From NCBI RefSeq assembly GCF_024273235.1, contig NZ_JANBVH010000030.1, forward strand, positions 1 to 56,316: a stretch of 56,316 nt of DNA. Direction: 5' to 3'. Numbering within the stretch: position 1 is the stretch's first letter; every line of letters begins with the position of its first letter. Position numbers and translations under genes: made by a program. Positions 34,707-43,345 of this stretch are shown one piece after another. The stretch comes from Sphingomonas faeni (GTDB lineage: Bacteria; Pseudomonadota; Alphaproteobacteria; Sphingomonadales; Sphingomonadaceae). The notes beneath the pieces are model-generated. The model saw nothing but the letters and a program-made list of their open reading frames with translations. It was not told the origin of the DNA and ran no database searches.

Positions 34707-34720
34707 TTGCGGAAGACCCA

Positions 34721-35956
34721 TCACGACAGGAGCGTCTTTAATTGGGCCTCAAGCCCTTCGATCTTGGTCCCAAGCACCTTCAATTTTCGAACGAGCTGGC
34801 CGTCGATACGACGAACGCTTTCAATCGCTTGGGGGTCTGCTTTGACGGCCTTGTCAAAGCGCTTCCGTGGCGAACCTGAAACAACCAAATCGGCGGACCA
34901 CCCGTTTCTCCGGAACTTGGATACGGAAGCGATCGCATCAAGAATAGAGTCATCGTCCTCTGCAACGACGATGACCTGAGGACGCTGCTCAGTCGGCTCC
35001 TCCAGCAACATAGCCAGCCGCTCGACACCCGCGGCCCAACCCACGCCGGCCGTCTCAGGTCCGCCGAGCGAGCCGATCAGTCCGTCGTAACGCCCGCCGG
35101 CCAGCACAGTCCCCTGCGAGCCGAGCCGATCGGTAACGAACTCGAACGCGGTATGGCGGTAGTAATCCAGCCCGCGGACCAGCCGCGCGTTGCGCTCCCA
35201 CGCGACGCCCGCCGCATCGAGCCCGGCGGTCACCGCCTCGAAGAACGCGCGCGCCTCGTCCGTCAGATACGCGTCGATGTCCGGCGCGCTGTCGGCGATC
35301 GGACGGTCGCGCGGGTCCTTCGAGTCGAGGATGCGCATCGGGTTCTTTTCGAGCCGCGTCAGGCTATCCTCGGACAGTTCCCCGCGATGCGCCTCGAAAT
35401 GCGCCACCAGCGCCTCCCGCCACGCCTCGCGCGTCGCCGCGTCGCCCAGCGTGTTGAGCTGCAACGTCACGCCCTCGGAAATCCCGAGTTCGCGCAGCAA
35501 CTGGTCGGCCAGCACGAGCAGCTCGACGTCCGCCGCTGGCTCGGCCGCCCCGATCACCTCGGCGTCGATCTGGTGGAACTGCCGGAAGCGCCCCTTTTGC
35601 GGGCGCTCGTAGCGGAACACCGGGCCGCTGGTGGTGAGCTTCAGCGGCGCGAACTGCTGCCAGCCTTCGGTCAGATACGCGCGGGCAATGCCGGCGGTGA
35701 ACTCGGGGCGGAGCGTGAGCGAATCCCCGCCGCGATCCTCGAAACTGTACATTTCCTTCGACACGACGTCGGTCGTCTCGCCGAGCGAGCGCGCGAAGAC
35801 CGCGGTCGATTCGAACACGGGGATATCGACCCGCTGGAAGCAATACAGAGCCCGCACGCGTTCGAACGTGGCGAGGACGTGCGCGAACCGGCGCTGCTCG
35901 TCGCCGAAAATGTCCTGGGTGCCACGGATGCGGCGCGGGGTTTCTATTCTGGCCAT
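34721..35956 (-). CDS. hisS: Histidine-tRNA ligase
   Basis: Class II synthetase charging tRNA-His, 411 residues. The catalytic core is clear: LRPEFTAGIARAYLTEGWQQ, motif 2 in GPVFRYERPQKGRFRQFHQI, the His-specific RGLDYYRHTAFEFV segment and motif 3 with AGGRYDGLIGSLGG. The C-terminal anticodon-binding domain is less typical: from about residue 320 (QVIVVAEDDDSILDAIASVS onward) the last 45 residues lack the GEDE and GEQ segments expected of HisRS, and end in KIEGLEAQLKTLLS. That part of the gene has about 53% G+C by direct count. It heads the leftward hisS-prfA-prmC-DUF4167 cluster. Confidence 0.95.
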   Translation of the reverse strand: MARIETPRRIRGTQDIFGDEQRRFAHVLATFERVRALYCFQRVDIPVFESTAVFARSLGETTDVVSKEMYSFEDRGGDSLTLRPEFTAGIARAYLTEGWQQFAPLKLTTSGPVFRYERPQKGRFRQFHQIDAEVIGAAEPAADVELLVLADQLLRELGISEGVTLQLNTLGDAATREAWREALVAHFEAHRGELSEDSLTRLEKNPMRILDSKDPRDRPIADSAPDIDAYLTDEARAFFEAVTAGLDAAGVAWERNARLVRGLDYYRHTAFEFVTDRLGSQGTVLAGGRYDGLIGSLGGPETAGVGWAAGVERLAMLLEEPTEQRPQVIVVAEDDDSILDAIASVSKFRRNGWSADLVVSGSPRKRFDKAVKADPQAIESVRRIDGQLVRKLKVLGTKIEGLEAQLKTLLS

Positions 35957-36005
35957 GATGCGCGCGTATCTAGGCGACGTCCCCGCTAAGCGCTAGCGCT
36001 GTGGC

Positions 36006-36671
36006 ATGAGCAATCCCGCCGGATCCGACCGGGCCAGATATTGGGGCCTTGGCCAGCGCGTCGCCCCGCCGCGCTTCGTGCTGTTCGTGCTGGTCTTCGC
36101 GATCGGGCTGGTCGCGATGATCCCGCGATTGGGGCTTGGCCGGGGCACGATGGCGGCGTTCGACGTCGGTGCGGTCGTGTTCCTGATCGCGGTCTCGACG
36201 CTGTTCCGCAACGCCAGCGCCGAGCGCATGCGCCGCGCCGCCGAGGAGAACGACGCCAACCGCGCGGTGCTGCTCGGGTTCAGCGGGACGATCATGCTGG
36301 TCATCCTGGTCGCGGTCGCCAAGGAATTGCAGGGCAAGAACGACGCGGTCGGAATCGCGCTGACGATCGCGACGCTGGCGCTCGCGTGGCTGTTCTCGAA
36401 CATGATCTACACGCTCCACTATGCGCATCTGTTCTACGTCGATGACGCCGACGGGAAGGATGCGAAAGGGCTCGATTTCCCGAACTGCGACGAGCCCGAT
36501 TACTGGGACTTCGCCTATTTCGCGTTCACGCTGGGGATGACGTTCCAGACCTCCGACGTGCAGATCACCTCGCGGCGGGTGCGCAAGGCGGCGCTCGGCC
36601 AGAGCATGGCGGCGTTCGTGTTCAACATCGGCGTGCTGGCGTTCACGATCAACGTGCTCGGGAGTAGCTGA
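36006..36671 (+). CDS. DUF1345 family membrane protein
   Basis: A 221-residue inner-membrane protein with four or five helices: FVLFVLVFAIGLVAMIPRL, DVGAVVFLIAVSTLF, FSGTIMLVILVAVAKEL, TIATLALAWLFSNMIYTLHYAH and FVFNIGVLAFTINVLG. The conserved WDFAYFAFTLGMTFQTSDV segment identifies DUF1345. The function of the family is unknown. It is divergent from hisS with about 50 bp between starts. A G-family palindrome follows. Confidence 0.88.
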   Translation: MSNPAGSDRARYWGLGQRVAPPRFVLFVLVFAIGLVAMIPRLGLGRGTMAAFDVGAVVFLIAVSTLFRNASAERMRRAAEENDANRAVLLGFSGTIMLVILVAVAKELQGKNDAVGIALTIATLALAWLFSNMIYTLHYAHLFYVDDADGKDAKGLDFPNCDEPDYWDFAYFAFTLGMTFQTSDVQITSRRVRKAALGQSMAAFVFNIGVLAFTINVLGSS

Positions 36672-36686
36672 ATCCTGCTCATTCAC

Positions 36687-36785
36687 TCCGTCACCCCGGA
36701 CTAGTTCCGGGGTCCATAGTTCCGCGAACTCACGACGATCGAGCGTGCGGAACCGTGGATGCCGGAACGAGTCCGGCATGACGGA
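36687..36785. repeat. Composite palindrome, family G
   Basis: The arms CCGTCACCCCGGACTAGTTCCGGGGT and ATGCCGGAACGAGTCCGGCATGACGG carry their own hairpins and enclose CCATAGTTCCGCGAAC and TGCGGAACCGTGG, which are themselves partly complementary. Sits between the DUF1345 gene and the M61 gene. Confidence 0.8.
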
Positions 36786-36866
36786 TAAGCCCGGTAAAGG
36801 ACTGGACGGCTGCCCTTTATCGCGATTACACCTCGGGTCATCGTCTCTCAGCCGGAAGGCCCTTCC

Positions 36867-38792
36867 TTGATCCGCAAGCTTCTCGTCGCATCCCTGCTCG
36901 CGTCTGCACTTCCCGCGGCCGTTCCCGCCATCGCGCAGGTTCCCGCCGGCAACACCGCGCCGCAGCCGGTGCCGTTCGTCGACACCATCCCCGACGCGGT
37001 CGACACGCCCTATCCGGGCACGCTGCTGCTCGACGTCGATGCGACCGATACCGAGCGCGGCATCTTCCGCGTGAAGGAGACGATCCCGGTCGCCAAGGCG
37101 GGGCCCATGGCGCTGCTCTATCCGAAGTGGCTGCCCGGCGCGCACTCCCCGCGCGGCGAGATCGAGAAGCTCGCCGGCCTCGTGATCCGCGCCAATGGCA
37201 AGATCGTGCCCTGGACGCGCGATCCGGTCGACGTGTTCGCATTCCACATCGACGTGCCCACCGGTGTGAAGACCCTGGTGGCCGAGTTCCAGTTCATCTC
37301 CGCGACCAAGGCCGACCAGGGCCGCATCGTGATGACGCCGACGATGGTCAGCCTCCAGCCGAACCTCGTCAGCCTGTACCCGGCCGGCTATTTCACGCGC
37401 CAGATCCCGATCAAGATGACCGTTCAGTATCCGGCGGGCTGGACCGCAGCGGGTGCGGTGCCGGCCAAGGTGTCGGGATCGACCTACAGCTACGACACGA
37501 CGAACTACGAGATCCTCGTCGATTCGCCGACGCTTGCGGGCAAATACGGGAAGGTCTGGCCGCTCAGCCCCCGCGTCGGCCTGAACGTGTTCGCCGACAG
37601 CCCCGACCAGCTCGCGGCCAAGCCCGAGCAGATCGATGCGCACAAGCGGCTCGTCGATCAGGCGGTGAAGACGTTCGGCGCGCAGCATTACGATCGCTAC
37701 GAGTTCCTGCTGTCGATCACCGACCAGCTCGGCGGGATCGGCCTGGAGCATCACCGCAGTTCCGAGAACGGCGTCCGTCCCGGCTATTTCACCGAGTGGG
37801 ACACGGGGGCCGCCGCGCGGAACCTGCTGCCGCATGAGTTCACGCATAGCTGGGACGGCAAGTTCCGCCGTGGCGCGGACCTGTGGACGCCCGATTTCCG
37901 CACGCCGATGCGCGACTCGCTGCTGTGGGTCTACGAGGGCCAGACGCAGTTCTGGGGCTATGTGCTCCAGGCGCGGTCGGGGCTGGTCAGCAAGCAGGAC
38001 ACGCTCGACGGCTATGCCTCGATCCTCGGCATCTACGACACCGCGAAGGGTCGCGAATGGCGCCCGCTGATCGACACGACCAACGACCCCGTCATCTCCG
38101 CGCGGAAACCGAAGGGCTGGACCAGCTGGCAGCGGTCGGAGGATTACTACAACGAGGGCCTGATGGTCTGGATGGAGGTCGACGCGATGCTCCGCCAGAA
38201 GTCCGGCGGCACCAAGTCGATCGACGATTTCGCGCGCGCCTTCTTCGGCGTCCGCGACGGTGATTATGGCGAGCTGACCTACACGTTCGCCGACGTCGCC
38301 AAGACGCTGAACGGCATCGTCCCCTATGACTGGGCGACGTTCCTCAACACGCGGCTGACCGAGACGGGCAAGCCCGCGCCGATCAACGGCTTCGCGATGA
38401 ACGGCTACAAGCTGGTCTATGGCCCCGAGCAGAGCCCGTATCTGAAGCAGGCCGAGAAGACGCGTGGCACCGACGTCAGCTATTCGCTCGGCATGGTGAT
38501 CAACAAGGACGGCGTCGTGACCTCGTCGATCTGGGACAGCCCGGCGTTCAAGGCGGGCCTCGACGTCGGCACCGAGATCGAGGCGGTCAACAGCGAGGCG
38601 TATTCGTCCGACCGGATCAAGGCAGCGATCCTGGCAGCGAAGGGCACCAAGGAGCCGATCCGTCTCACTGTAAAGAACAACGACCGATTCCGTGACATCT
38701 TGCTCGATTACCACGACGGCCCGCGCTATCCGCGTCTGCAGAAGGTGGGTACAGGTGACGGCGGGCTCGACAAGCTGCTGATGCCGCGTTGA
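36867..38792 (+). CDS. M61 family glycyl aminopeptidase-like metallopeptidase, exported
   Basis: A 641-residue zinc peptidase. The signal peptide spans about residues 1-23 (ALPAAVPAIAQ). The zinc-binding helix is HEFTHSWDGK (His323, His327), with the downstream Glu in SLLWVYEGQTQFWG. An N-terminal beta-rich domain precedes GGIGLEHHRSSENG, which is typical of M61. A PDZ-like domain closes the chain (SYSLGMVINKDGVVTSSIWD and SPAFKAGLDVGTEIEAVN). The start is a TTG preceded by GCCGGAAGGCCC. M61 enzymes cleave peptides with N-terminal Gly; here the target is unknown. It is followed by ppa after 74 bp. Confidence 0.9.
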   Translation: MIRKLLVASLLASALPAAVPAIAQVPAGNTAPQPVPFVDTIPDAVDTPYPGTLLLDVDATDTERGIFRVKETIPVAKAGPMALLYPKWLPGAHSPRGEIEKLAGLVIRANGKIVPWTRDPVDVFAFHIDVPTGVKTLVAEFQFISATKADQGRIVMTPTMVSLQPNLVSLYPAGYFTRQIPIKMTVQYPAGWTAAGAVPAKVSGSTYSYDTTNYEILVDSPTLAGKYGKVWPLSPRVGLNVFADSPDQLAAKPEQIDAHKRLVDQAVKTFGAQHYDRYEFLLSITDQLGGIGLEHHRSSENGVRPGYFTEWDTGAAARNLLPHEFTHSWDGKFRRGADLWTPDFRTPMRDSLLWVYEGQTQFWGYVLQARSGLVSKQDTLDGYASILGIYDTAKGREWRPLIDTTNDPVISARKPKGWTSWQRSEDYYNEGLMVWMEVDAMLRQKSGGTKSIDDFARAFFGVRDGDYGELTYTFADVAKTLNGIVPYDWATFLNTRLTETGKPAPINGFAMNGYKLVYGPEQSPYLKQAEKTRGTDVSYSLGMVINKDGVVTSSIWDSPAFKAGLDVGTEIEAVNSEAYSSDRIKAAILAAKGTKEPIRLTVKNNDRFRDILLDYHDGPRYPRLQKVGTGDGGLDKLLMPR

Positions 38793-38866
38793 GCCTTTGA
38801 AATCTACCGGTGCCGGCCGCTCTCCAAGCCGTGGAGCGCCGGCATCGTCATATCGAAAGGACCGCC

Positions 38867-39445
38867 ATGCGTATCGATCTCATCCCGACCGGCAAGAACC
38901 CGCCCGAGGACCTGAACGTCATCATCGAAGTGCCGACCGGCGGCGAGCCGGTGAAGTACGAGTTCGACAAGGCATCGGGCGCGCTGTTCGTCGATCGCAT
39001 CCTGCACACGCCGATGCGCTATCCGGCGAACTACGGCTTCGTGCCGCACACGCTGAGCCCCGATGGCGATCCGTTGGATGCGCTGGTGATCGCGCGCTCG
39101 CCGTTCATCCCGGGCTGCGTCGTCCGCGCGCGTCCGATCGCGGTGCTGAACCTCGAGGACGAAGCCGGCGGCGACGAGAAGCTCGTCTGCGTGCCGGTCG
39201 ACGCCGTGTTCCCCTATTACGCCAATATCGGCGAGCGCGGCGACATGCCCGAGATCGTGTTCGAGCAGATCGAGCATTTCTTCACGCACTATAAGGACCT
39301 CGAGAAGACGAAGTGGGTCCGCGTCGGCAAGTGGGGCGACGCCGAGGAAGCCAAACGCGTCACTATCGAGGCGATCGAGCGCTACGAAGCCGAGAAGGCG
39401 AAGGGCAAGGAGCCGATGAATTCGGACGACGCCGCAGGGCGGTAA
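38867..39445 (+). CDS. ppa: Inorganic pyrophosphatase, soluble family I
   Basis: Hydrolyses pyrophosphate and so drives biosynthetic reactions. The 192-residue product contains VPTGGEPVKYEFDKASGALF, YPANYGFVPHTLSPDGDPLD (active-site Asp residues) and KDLEKTKWVRVGKWGDAEEA, all of family I. The ATG follows GAAAGGACCGCC. The upstream 19 codons are not homologous and are excluded. An A-family palindrome lies between it and the convergent GNAT gene. Confidence 0.97.
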   Translation: MRIDLIPTGKNPPEDLNVIIEVPTGGEPVKYEFDKASGALFVDRILHTPMRYPANYGFVPHTLSPDGDPLDALVIARSPFIPGCVVRARPIAVLNLEDEAGGDEKLVCVPVDAVFPYYANIGERGDMPEIVFEQIEHFFTHYKDLEKTKWVRVGKWGDAEEAKRVTIEAIERYEAEKAKGKEPMNSDDAAGR

Positions 39446-39495
39446 GCCTCGGACTCCTAGCCTCCAAATGCGGCTGGTCTCTGGCCCATTTAGAT

Positions 39496-39611
39496 AAGTA
39501 CACCTCCCCGGCGAAGGCCGGGGTCCAGTTGGGAAGGTCGATGTAACGAGGGACTATCCGTCGTTATATACGCGCACCAACTGGACCCCGGCCTGCGCCG
39601 GGGAGGTACTT
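39496..39611. repeat. Composite palindrome, family A (copy 2)
   Basis: AAGTACACCTCCCCGGCGAA with GGCCGGGGTCCAGTTGGGAA, then the loop motif GGTCGATGTAACGAGGGAC, then ACCAACTGGACCCCGGCCTG with CGCCGGGGAGGTACTTG. It fills the space between the convergent ppa and GNAT genes, where it could terminate both. Confidence 0.88.
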
Positions 39612-39659
39612 GTTAGAGCAAGATTGGTCCCGTTACGGTACAGGCCGGCGGCGGCTTTC

Positions 39660-40136
39660 CTACCGCCCCGCCAGCCTGACCAGCGCATCCCCGGACATAC
39701 GCTGGATCGTCCAGTCCTCCATCCCGACCGCGCCGACCTTCCGGTAGAACGCGATCGCATCGGCGTTCCAGTCGAGAACCGACCATTCGAACCGCGCACA
39801 GCCGCGATCGAGCGCCATGCCGGCGAGATGCGACAGCAGCGCACCGCCGACCCCCTGCCCGCGCGCGTCGGGCGTGACGTACAGATCCTCGAGATACAGC
39901 CCGCGCTTGCCCGTCCAGGTCGAGAAATTGTGGAAGAACAGCGCGAAGCCGAGCGGGCCGTGCTCGTTCTCCGCGATCAGGGCCTCCGCTGCCGGCTTTT
40001 CCCCGAACAGCGCCTCTGCCAGCATCGGCTCGGTCGCCTCGACCGCATCCGGCTCGCGCTCGAACGCGGCGAGTTCGCGGACGAAGCGCAGGATCGTGCC
40101 GACATCGGCGCGGGTGGCGGAACGGATATGGGTCAT
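39660..40136 (-). CDS. GNAT family N-acetyltransferase
   Basis: A 158-residue acetyl-CoA-dependent transferase. The acetyl-CoA-binding motif A is YVTPDARGQGVGGALLSHLA (RGQGVG at 92-97). The LGFALFFHNFSTWTGKRGLY segment is like that of the spermidine/diamine acetyltransferase branch, so a polyamine or thialysine substrate is possible but unproven. Its ATG overlaps the stop of the upstream EamA gene as ATGA, so translation is coupled. Confidence 0.88.
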   Translation of the reverse strand: MTHIRSATRADVGTILRFVRELAAFEREPDAVEATEPMLAEALFGEKPAAEALIAENEHGPLGFALFFHNFSTWTGKRGLYLEDLYVTPDARGQGVGGALLSHLAGMALDRGCARFEWSVLDWNADAIAFYRKVGAVGMEDWTIQRMSGDALVRLAGR

Positions 40137-41050
40137 GCACTTGCCTCGATCGAACTCTGCGCGATGTCACGCCGCCGCGCCGCGTACAGGCACGCGACGA
40201 CGATGATCGCCGCGCCCGCCAGCGTGAACGCCGATACCCGCTCGCCGAACACGACGAAACCCAGCACCGCGGCATAGACGAACGAGGTATATTCGGTGGT
40301 CGCCAGGAACCCGGTGTCGCCGTGCGCGTACGCCCAGCCGAGCAGCCAGAGCGACGCGGTCGCGAGCCCTGCCGCCAGCAGGAGCTTTGGCCACTGCGCG
40401 GCGTCGGGCACTACCGCGAGCCACGGCGCCGCCAGCGCCAGCGTCGCGGTGATGACGAGCGCCTGGAAGAACGCGATCTCGCCCGGCCGCGCCGCCTGGC
40501 TCTGCAGCCGCGCGATCACGAGGTTGACCGCATACAGCACCGCCGAGCCGAGGATCGCGAGCGTCCCGTGGAACGTCCCGGGTCCCGGCACTTCGCGTCC
40601 CTGCCCGATCATCACCACCAGCACGCCGCCGAGCGCCGCGATCGACGCGACGACCGTCTTCCACCCGACCCGCTCGCCCAGCGTGACCGCCGCAAGCAAC
40701 AGCGCGAGGATCGGCGCGATGTAGGTCAGCGAAATCGCCTGCGCCATCGGTACGCGTGCCAGCCCCCAGAAGAAGAGCACCGCCATCGCCGTCGTCACCA
40801 GCCCGCGCGCCAGATGCAGCTTCAGCGCGCGCCCGCTCGGTCGCCCGCTGTTCCCCAGCTTCCACGCGACCGCTCCGAGCCCGACGCTGATCATCTGCCG
40901 CCACAGCAGCGCGTTGTAGACGCCGATCGCCAGCACGAGCGACTTCATCACCGCGTCCATCACGGAGAACAGCCCGATGCCCAGCGCGGCGATCGAGAAG
41001 GCAAGCGCGGGGGAAACTATGCGGGGTGTCATCGGACTAGACCGTATCAT
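40133..41050 (-). CDS. EamA/RhaT family (DMT) transporter
   Basis: A 305-residue inner-membrane protein with ten predicted helices in two EamA repeats. The first includes FSVMDAVMKSLVLAIGVYN and PMAQAISLTYIAPILALLLA (ends of the repeat: LGERVGWKT), the second starts near GTLAILGSAVLYAVNLVIAR and ends at FGERVSAFTLAGAAIIVVA. It is a drug/metabolite exporter of unknown substrate. A start six codons later is also possible. It is co-translated with the GNAT gene. Confidence 0.88.
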   Translation of the reverse strand: MIRSSPMTPRIVSPALAFSIAALGIGLFSVMDAVMKSLVLAIGVYNALLWRQMISVGLGAVAWKLGNSGRPSGRALKLHLARGLVTTAMAVLFFWGLARVPMAQAISLTYIAPILALLLAAVTLGERVGWKTVVASIAALGGVLVVMIGQGREVPGPGTFHGTLAILGSAVLYAVNLVIARLQSQAARPGEIAFFQALVITATLALAAPWLAVVPDAAQWPKLLLAAGLATASLWLLGWAYAHGDTGFLATTEYTSFVYAAVLGFVVFGERVSAFTLAGAAIIVVACLYAARRRDIAQSSIEASA

Positions 41051-41180
41051 GAACGCTCACCGTTCGGATCATCCTCATGCGGTCCGCCTAAACTGCATCC
41101 GATCGCTGCGCCATCGACGGCGCTCGAGTCGTCGTTGCGGACATCGACGGTTCGATAGAGCGATACCCGAGGGTATTGCC

Positions 41181-41258
41181 GTTCCCTCGCGAACGCGGGG
41201 GTCCAGGATCACGGACGCTATCGGGTGTGGCCCTGGACTCCCGCCTCCGCGGGAGAAC
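41181..41258. repeat. Composite palindrome, family F (copy 2)
   Basis: TTCCCTCGCGAACGCGGGGG with TCCAGG, a 24-bp loop, then CCTGGA with CTCCCGCCTCCGCGGGAGAA. Same outer modules as 30901-30950 with a longer centre. Lies between ispG and the EamA gene. Confidence 0.85.
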
Positions 41259-41341
41259 GGTAGAAAGACGCGCGCATCACGGCGTCATCCTCCCCAAAGT
41301 CAGGGTTCAGGACTGGAGCGTAAGCAGCCGAAAGCTCAGAC

Positions 41342-42478
41342 CTATTCCGCCGCCACCGGCACCAACGCAGCCAACGCCTCATCCGCCGCGTCGATCTCAG
41401 CCGCTTTAGCCTCGACCAGCCGGACGATGTGGTCGACCATGTCGGCGTCCTGGACGTGATGATCGGTGACGCCCGAGAGGTAGACCATGTGCTTGCCGTT
41501 GCCGCCGCCGGTGATGCCGATGTCGGTCTCGCGCGCTTCGCCGGGGCCGTTGACGACGCAGCCGAGCACCGACAGGGACATCGGCGTGCGGATATGCTGC
41601 AACCGTTCCTCCAGCGCCTGCACGGTGCGGATCACGTCGAAGCCCTGGCGCGCGCAGGACGGGCACGAGACGACGCGGACGCCGCGGTTGCGGATGCCGA
41701 GTGCCTTGAGGATCTCGAAGCCGACGCGGACTTCCTCCTCGGGCTCGGCGGAGAGCGACACGCGGATGGTGTCGCCGATCCCGTACCAGAGCAGGCTCCC
41801 CATCCCGATCGCTGACTTCACCGTGCCGCCGACGAACCCGCCAGCCTCGGTGATGCCGAGATGCAACGGGCAATCGACCTGCTCGGCGAGCTGCTGGTAC
41901 GCCGCCACGGCGAGGAACAGGTCGGAGGCCTTCACCGCGACCTTGAACTCGTGAAAGTCGTGGTCCTGCAACAGCTTGATGTGATCGAGCGCCGACTCGA
42001 CCAGCGCATCGGGGCAAGGCTCGCCGTATTTCTCTAGCAGGTGCCGCTCCAGCGAGCCGCCATTGACGCCGATCCGGATCGCGCAGCCATTCGACTTGGC
42101 CGCGTCCACAACTTCCTTCACGCGCGCCGCCGAGCCGATATTGCCCGGATTGATGCGGAGGCAGGCCGCCCCCGCATCGGCGGCTTCGAGTGCGCGCTTG
42201 TAGTGGAAATGGATGTCGGCGACGATCGGTACGCGGCTGGCGCGGACGATCTGCTTCAGCGCGGCGGTCGATTCGACGTCGGGGCAGCTCACGCGGATGA
42301 TGTCGACGCCAGCCTCTTCGCAGCGCCGAATCTGGTCGACCGTCGCCTTCACATCGTCGGTAGGCGTGTTGGTCATGGTCTGGACCGTAACCGGCGCATC
42401 GCCGCCGACGGGAACGTTGCCGACCATGATCTGGCGGCTCTTGCGGCGGGTGATATCGCGCCAGGGACGAAGGGACAT
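41342..42478 (-). CDS. ispG: 4-hydroxy-3-methylbut-2-enyl diphosphate synthase (flavodoxin)
   Basis: Fe-S enzyme of the MEP isoprenoid pathway. The 378-residue product opens MSLRPWRDITRRKSRQIMVG, has the TIM-barrel segments VQTMTNTPTDDVKATVDQI and VVSCPSCARQGFDVIRTV, and ends with SVLGCVVNGPGEARETDIGI; the Cys residues in these last two segments hold the [4Fe-4S] cluster. The length matches the short (non-plant) form. The ATG fits the family start. Confidence 0.96.
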   Translation of the reverse strand: MSLRPWRDITRRKSRQIMVGNVPVGGDAPVTVQTMTNTPTDDVKATVDQIRRCEEAGVDIIRVSCPDVESTAALKQIVRASRVPIVADIHFHYKRALEAADAGAACLRINPGNIGSAARVKEVVDAAKSNGCAIRIGVNGGSLERHLLEKYGEPCPDALVESALDHIKLLQDHDFHEFKVAVKASDLFLAVAAYQQLAEQVDCPLHLGITEAGGFVGGTVKSAIGMGSLLWYGIGDTIRVSLSAEPEEEVRVGFEILKALGIRNRGVRVVSCPSCARQGFDVIRTVQALEERLQHIRTPMSLSVLGCVVNGPGEARETDIGITGGGNGKHMVYLSGVTDHHVQDADMVDHIVRLVEAKAAEIDAADEALAALVPVAAE

Positions 42479-42594
42479 GGGGATTCCTCGGGAGTTCGAG
42501 GCCGTATATAGCGACTAGCGCGGCGGAACGGAACATCGCTGGCAGGCGCCTCGAACGTCGGCCATAGCGGCGCGACACATTAGGAGCCCGGTCG

Positions 42595-43116
42595 ATGACG
42601 CTTTCCCTCTACGATGCGACGATCCCCTCGAACCTCCAGATCCTCCGTGCGGTCGATGCGCTGCTCGACAAGGCGGAGGCGTTCGCCGCCGAGCGCGGGA
42701 TCGAGCCCGCGACGCTGATCAACGCGAAGCTCGCCGACGACATGCTGCCGTTCGGCTATCAGGTGAAGTCGTGCGCAGCGCATTCGGTCGGCGGGATCGA
42801 AGGCGTCCGCTGTGGCACCTTCTCGCCCGACCGGTCGCCCTGGCCGACCGATTTCGCGGGGCTCCACGCGATCCTGCGCGACGCGATCGCCACGCTGGAA
42901 GCGATCGACCGGGAGGCGTTCGACGCGCTCGCCGACAACGACACCAAGTTCGAGTTCGGTACGTTCGTCATGCCGTTCACCGGCGCGAACTTCCTGCTGT
43001 CGTTCTCGCAGCCCAATTTCTATTTCCACGCCACGACGGCCTACGCGATCCTGCGCGCGCAGGGTGTCCCGATCGGCAAGCGCGACTTCATGGGCACGCC
43101 GCGCATGAAGGTTTGA
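42595..43116 (+). CDS. DUF1993 family protein
   Basis: A 173-residue cytoplasmic protein with the DUF1993 features MTLSLYDATIPSNLQILRAV, DDMLPFGYQVKSCAAHSVGG and FGTFVMPFTGANFLLSFSQP plus NFYFHATTAYAILRAQGVPI. The fold is DinB-like by general knowledge of the family. Function unknown. It is divergent from ispG. Confidence 0.9.
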   Translation: MTLSLYDATIPSNLQILRAVDALLDKAEAFAAERGIEPATLINAKLADDMLPFGYQVKSCAAHSVGGIEGVRCGTFSPDRSPWPTDFAGLHAILRDAIATLEAIDREAFDALADNDTKFEFGTFVMPFTGANFLLSFSQPNFYFHATTAYAILRAQGVPIGKRDFMGTPRMKV

Positions 43117-43141
43117 GCCGAAAGCAGGCGTTGCGATGATT

Positions 43142-43269
43142 CGATCCTCCCCCGCCAGGGGGAGGTGGCACCGTAGGTGACGGAGGGGGAGGTAGGGGCA
43201 ACCGTTGTTCCGTGTCCTCCCCCTCCGTCTGGCAAGAGCCAGCCACCTCCCCCTGGCGGGGGAGGATCG
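43142..43269. repeat. Composite palindrome, family H (copy 1)
   Basis: The outer arms CGATCCTCCCCCGCCAGGGGGAGGTGGC and GCCACCTCCCCCTGGCGGGGGAGGATCG are nearly perfect. The inner modules differ: ACCGTAGGTGACGGAGGGGG on the left and CCCCCTCCGTCTGGCAAGAG on the right. Confidence 0.9.
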
Positions 43270-43345
43270 CGGGATCACCCGTCCTGAGCACCACACCACC
43301 CCTAGCGCGCTTGCGGCACCGGCCCCCGCCCCGTAGGGCCGCGCG

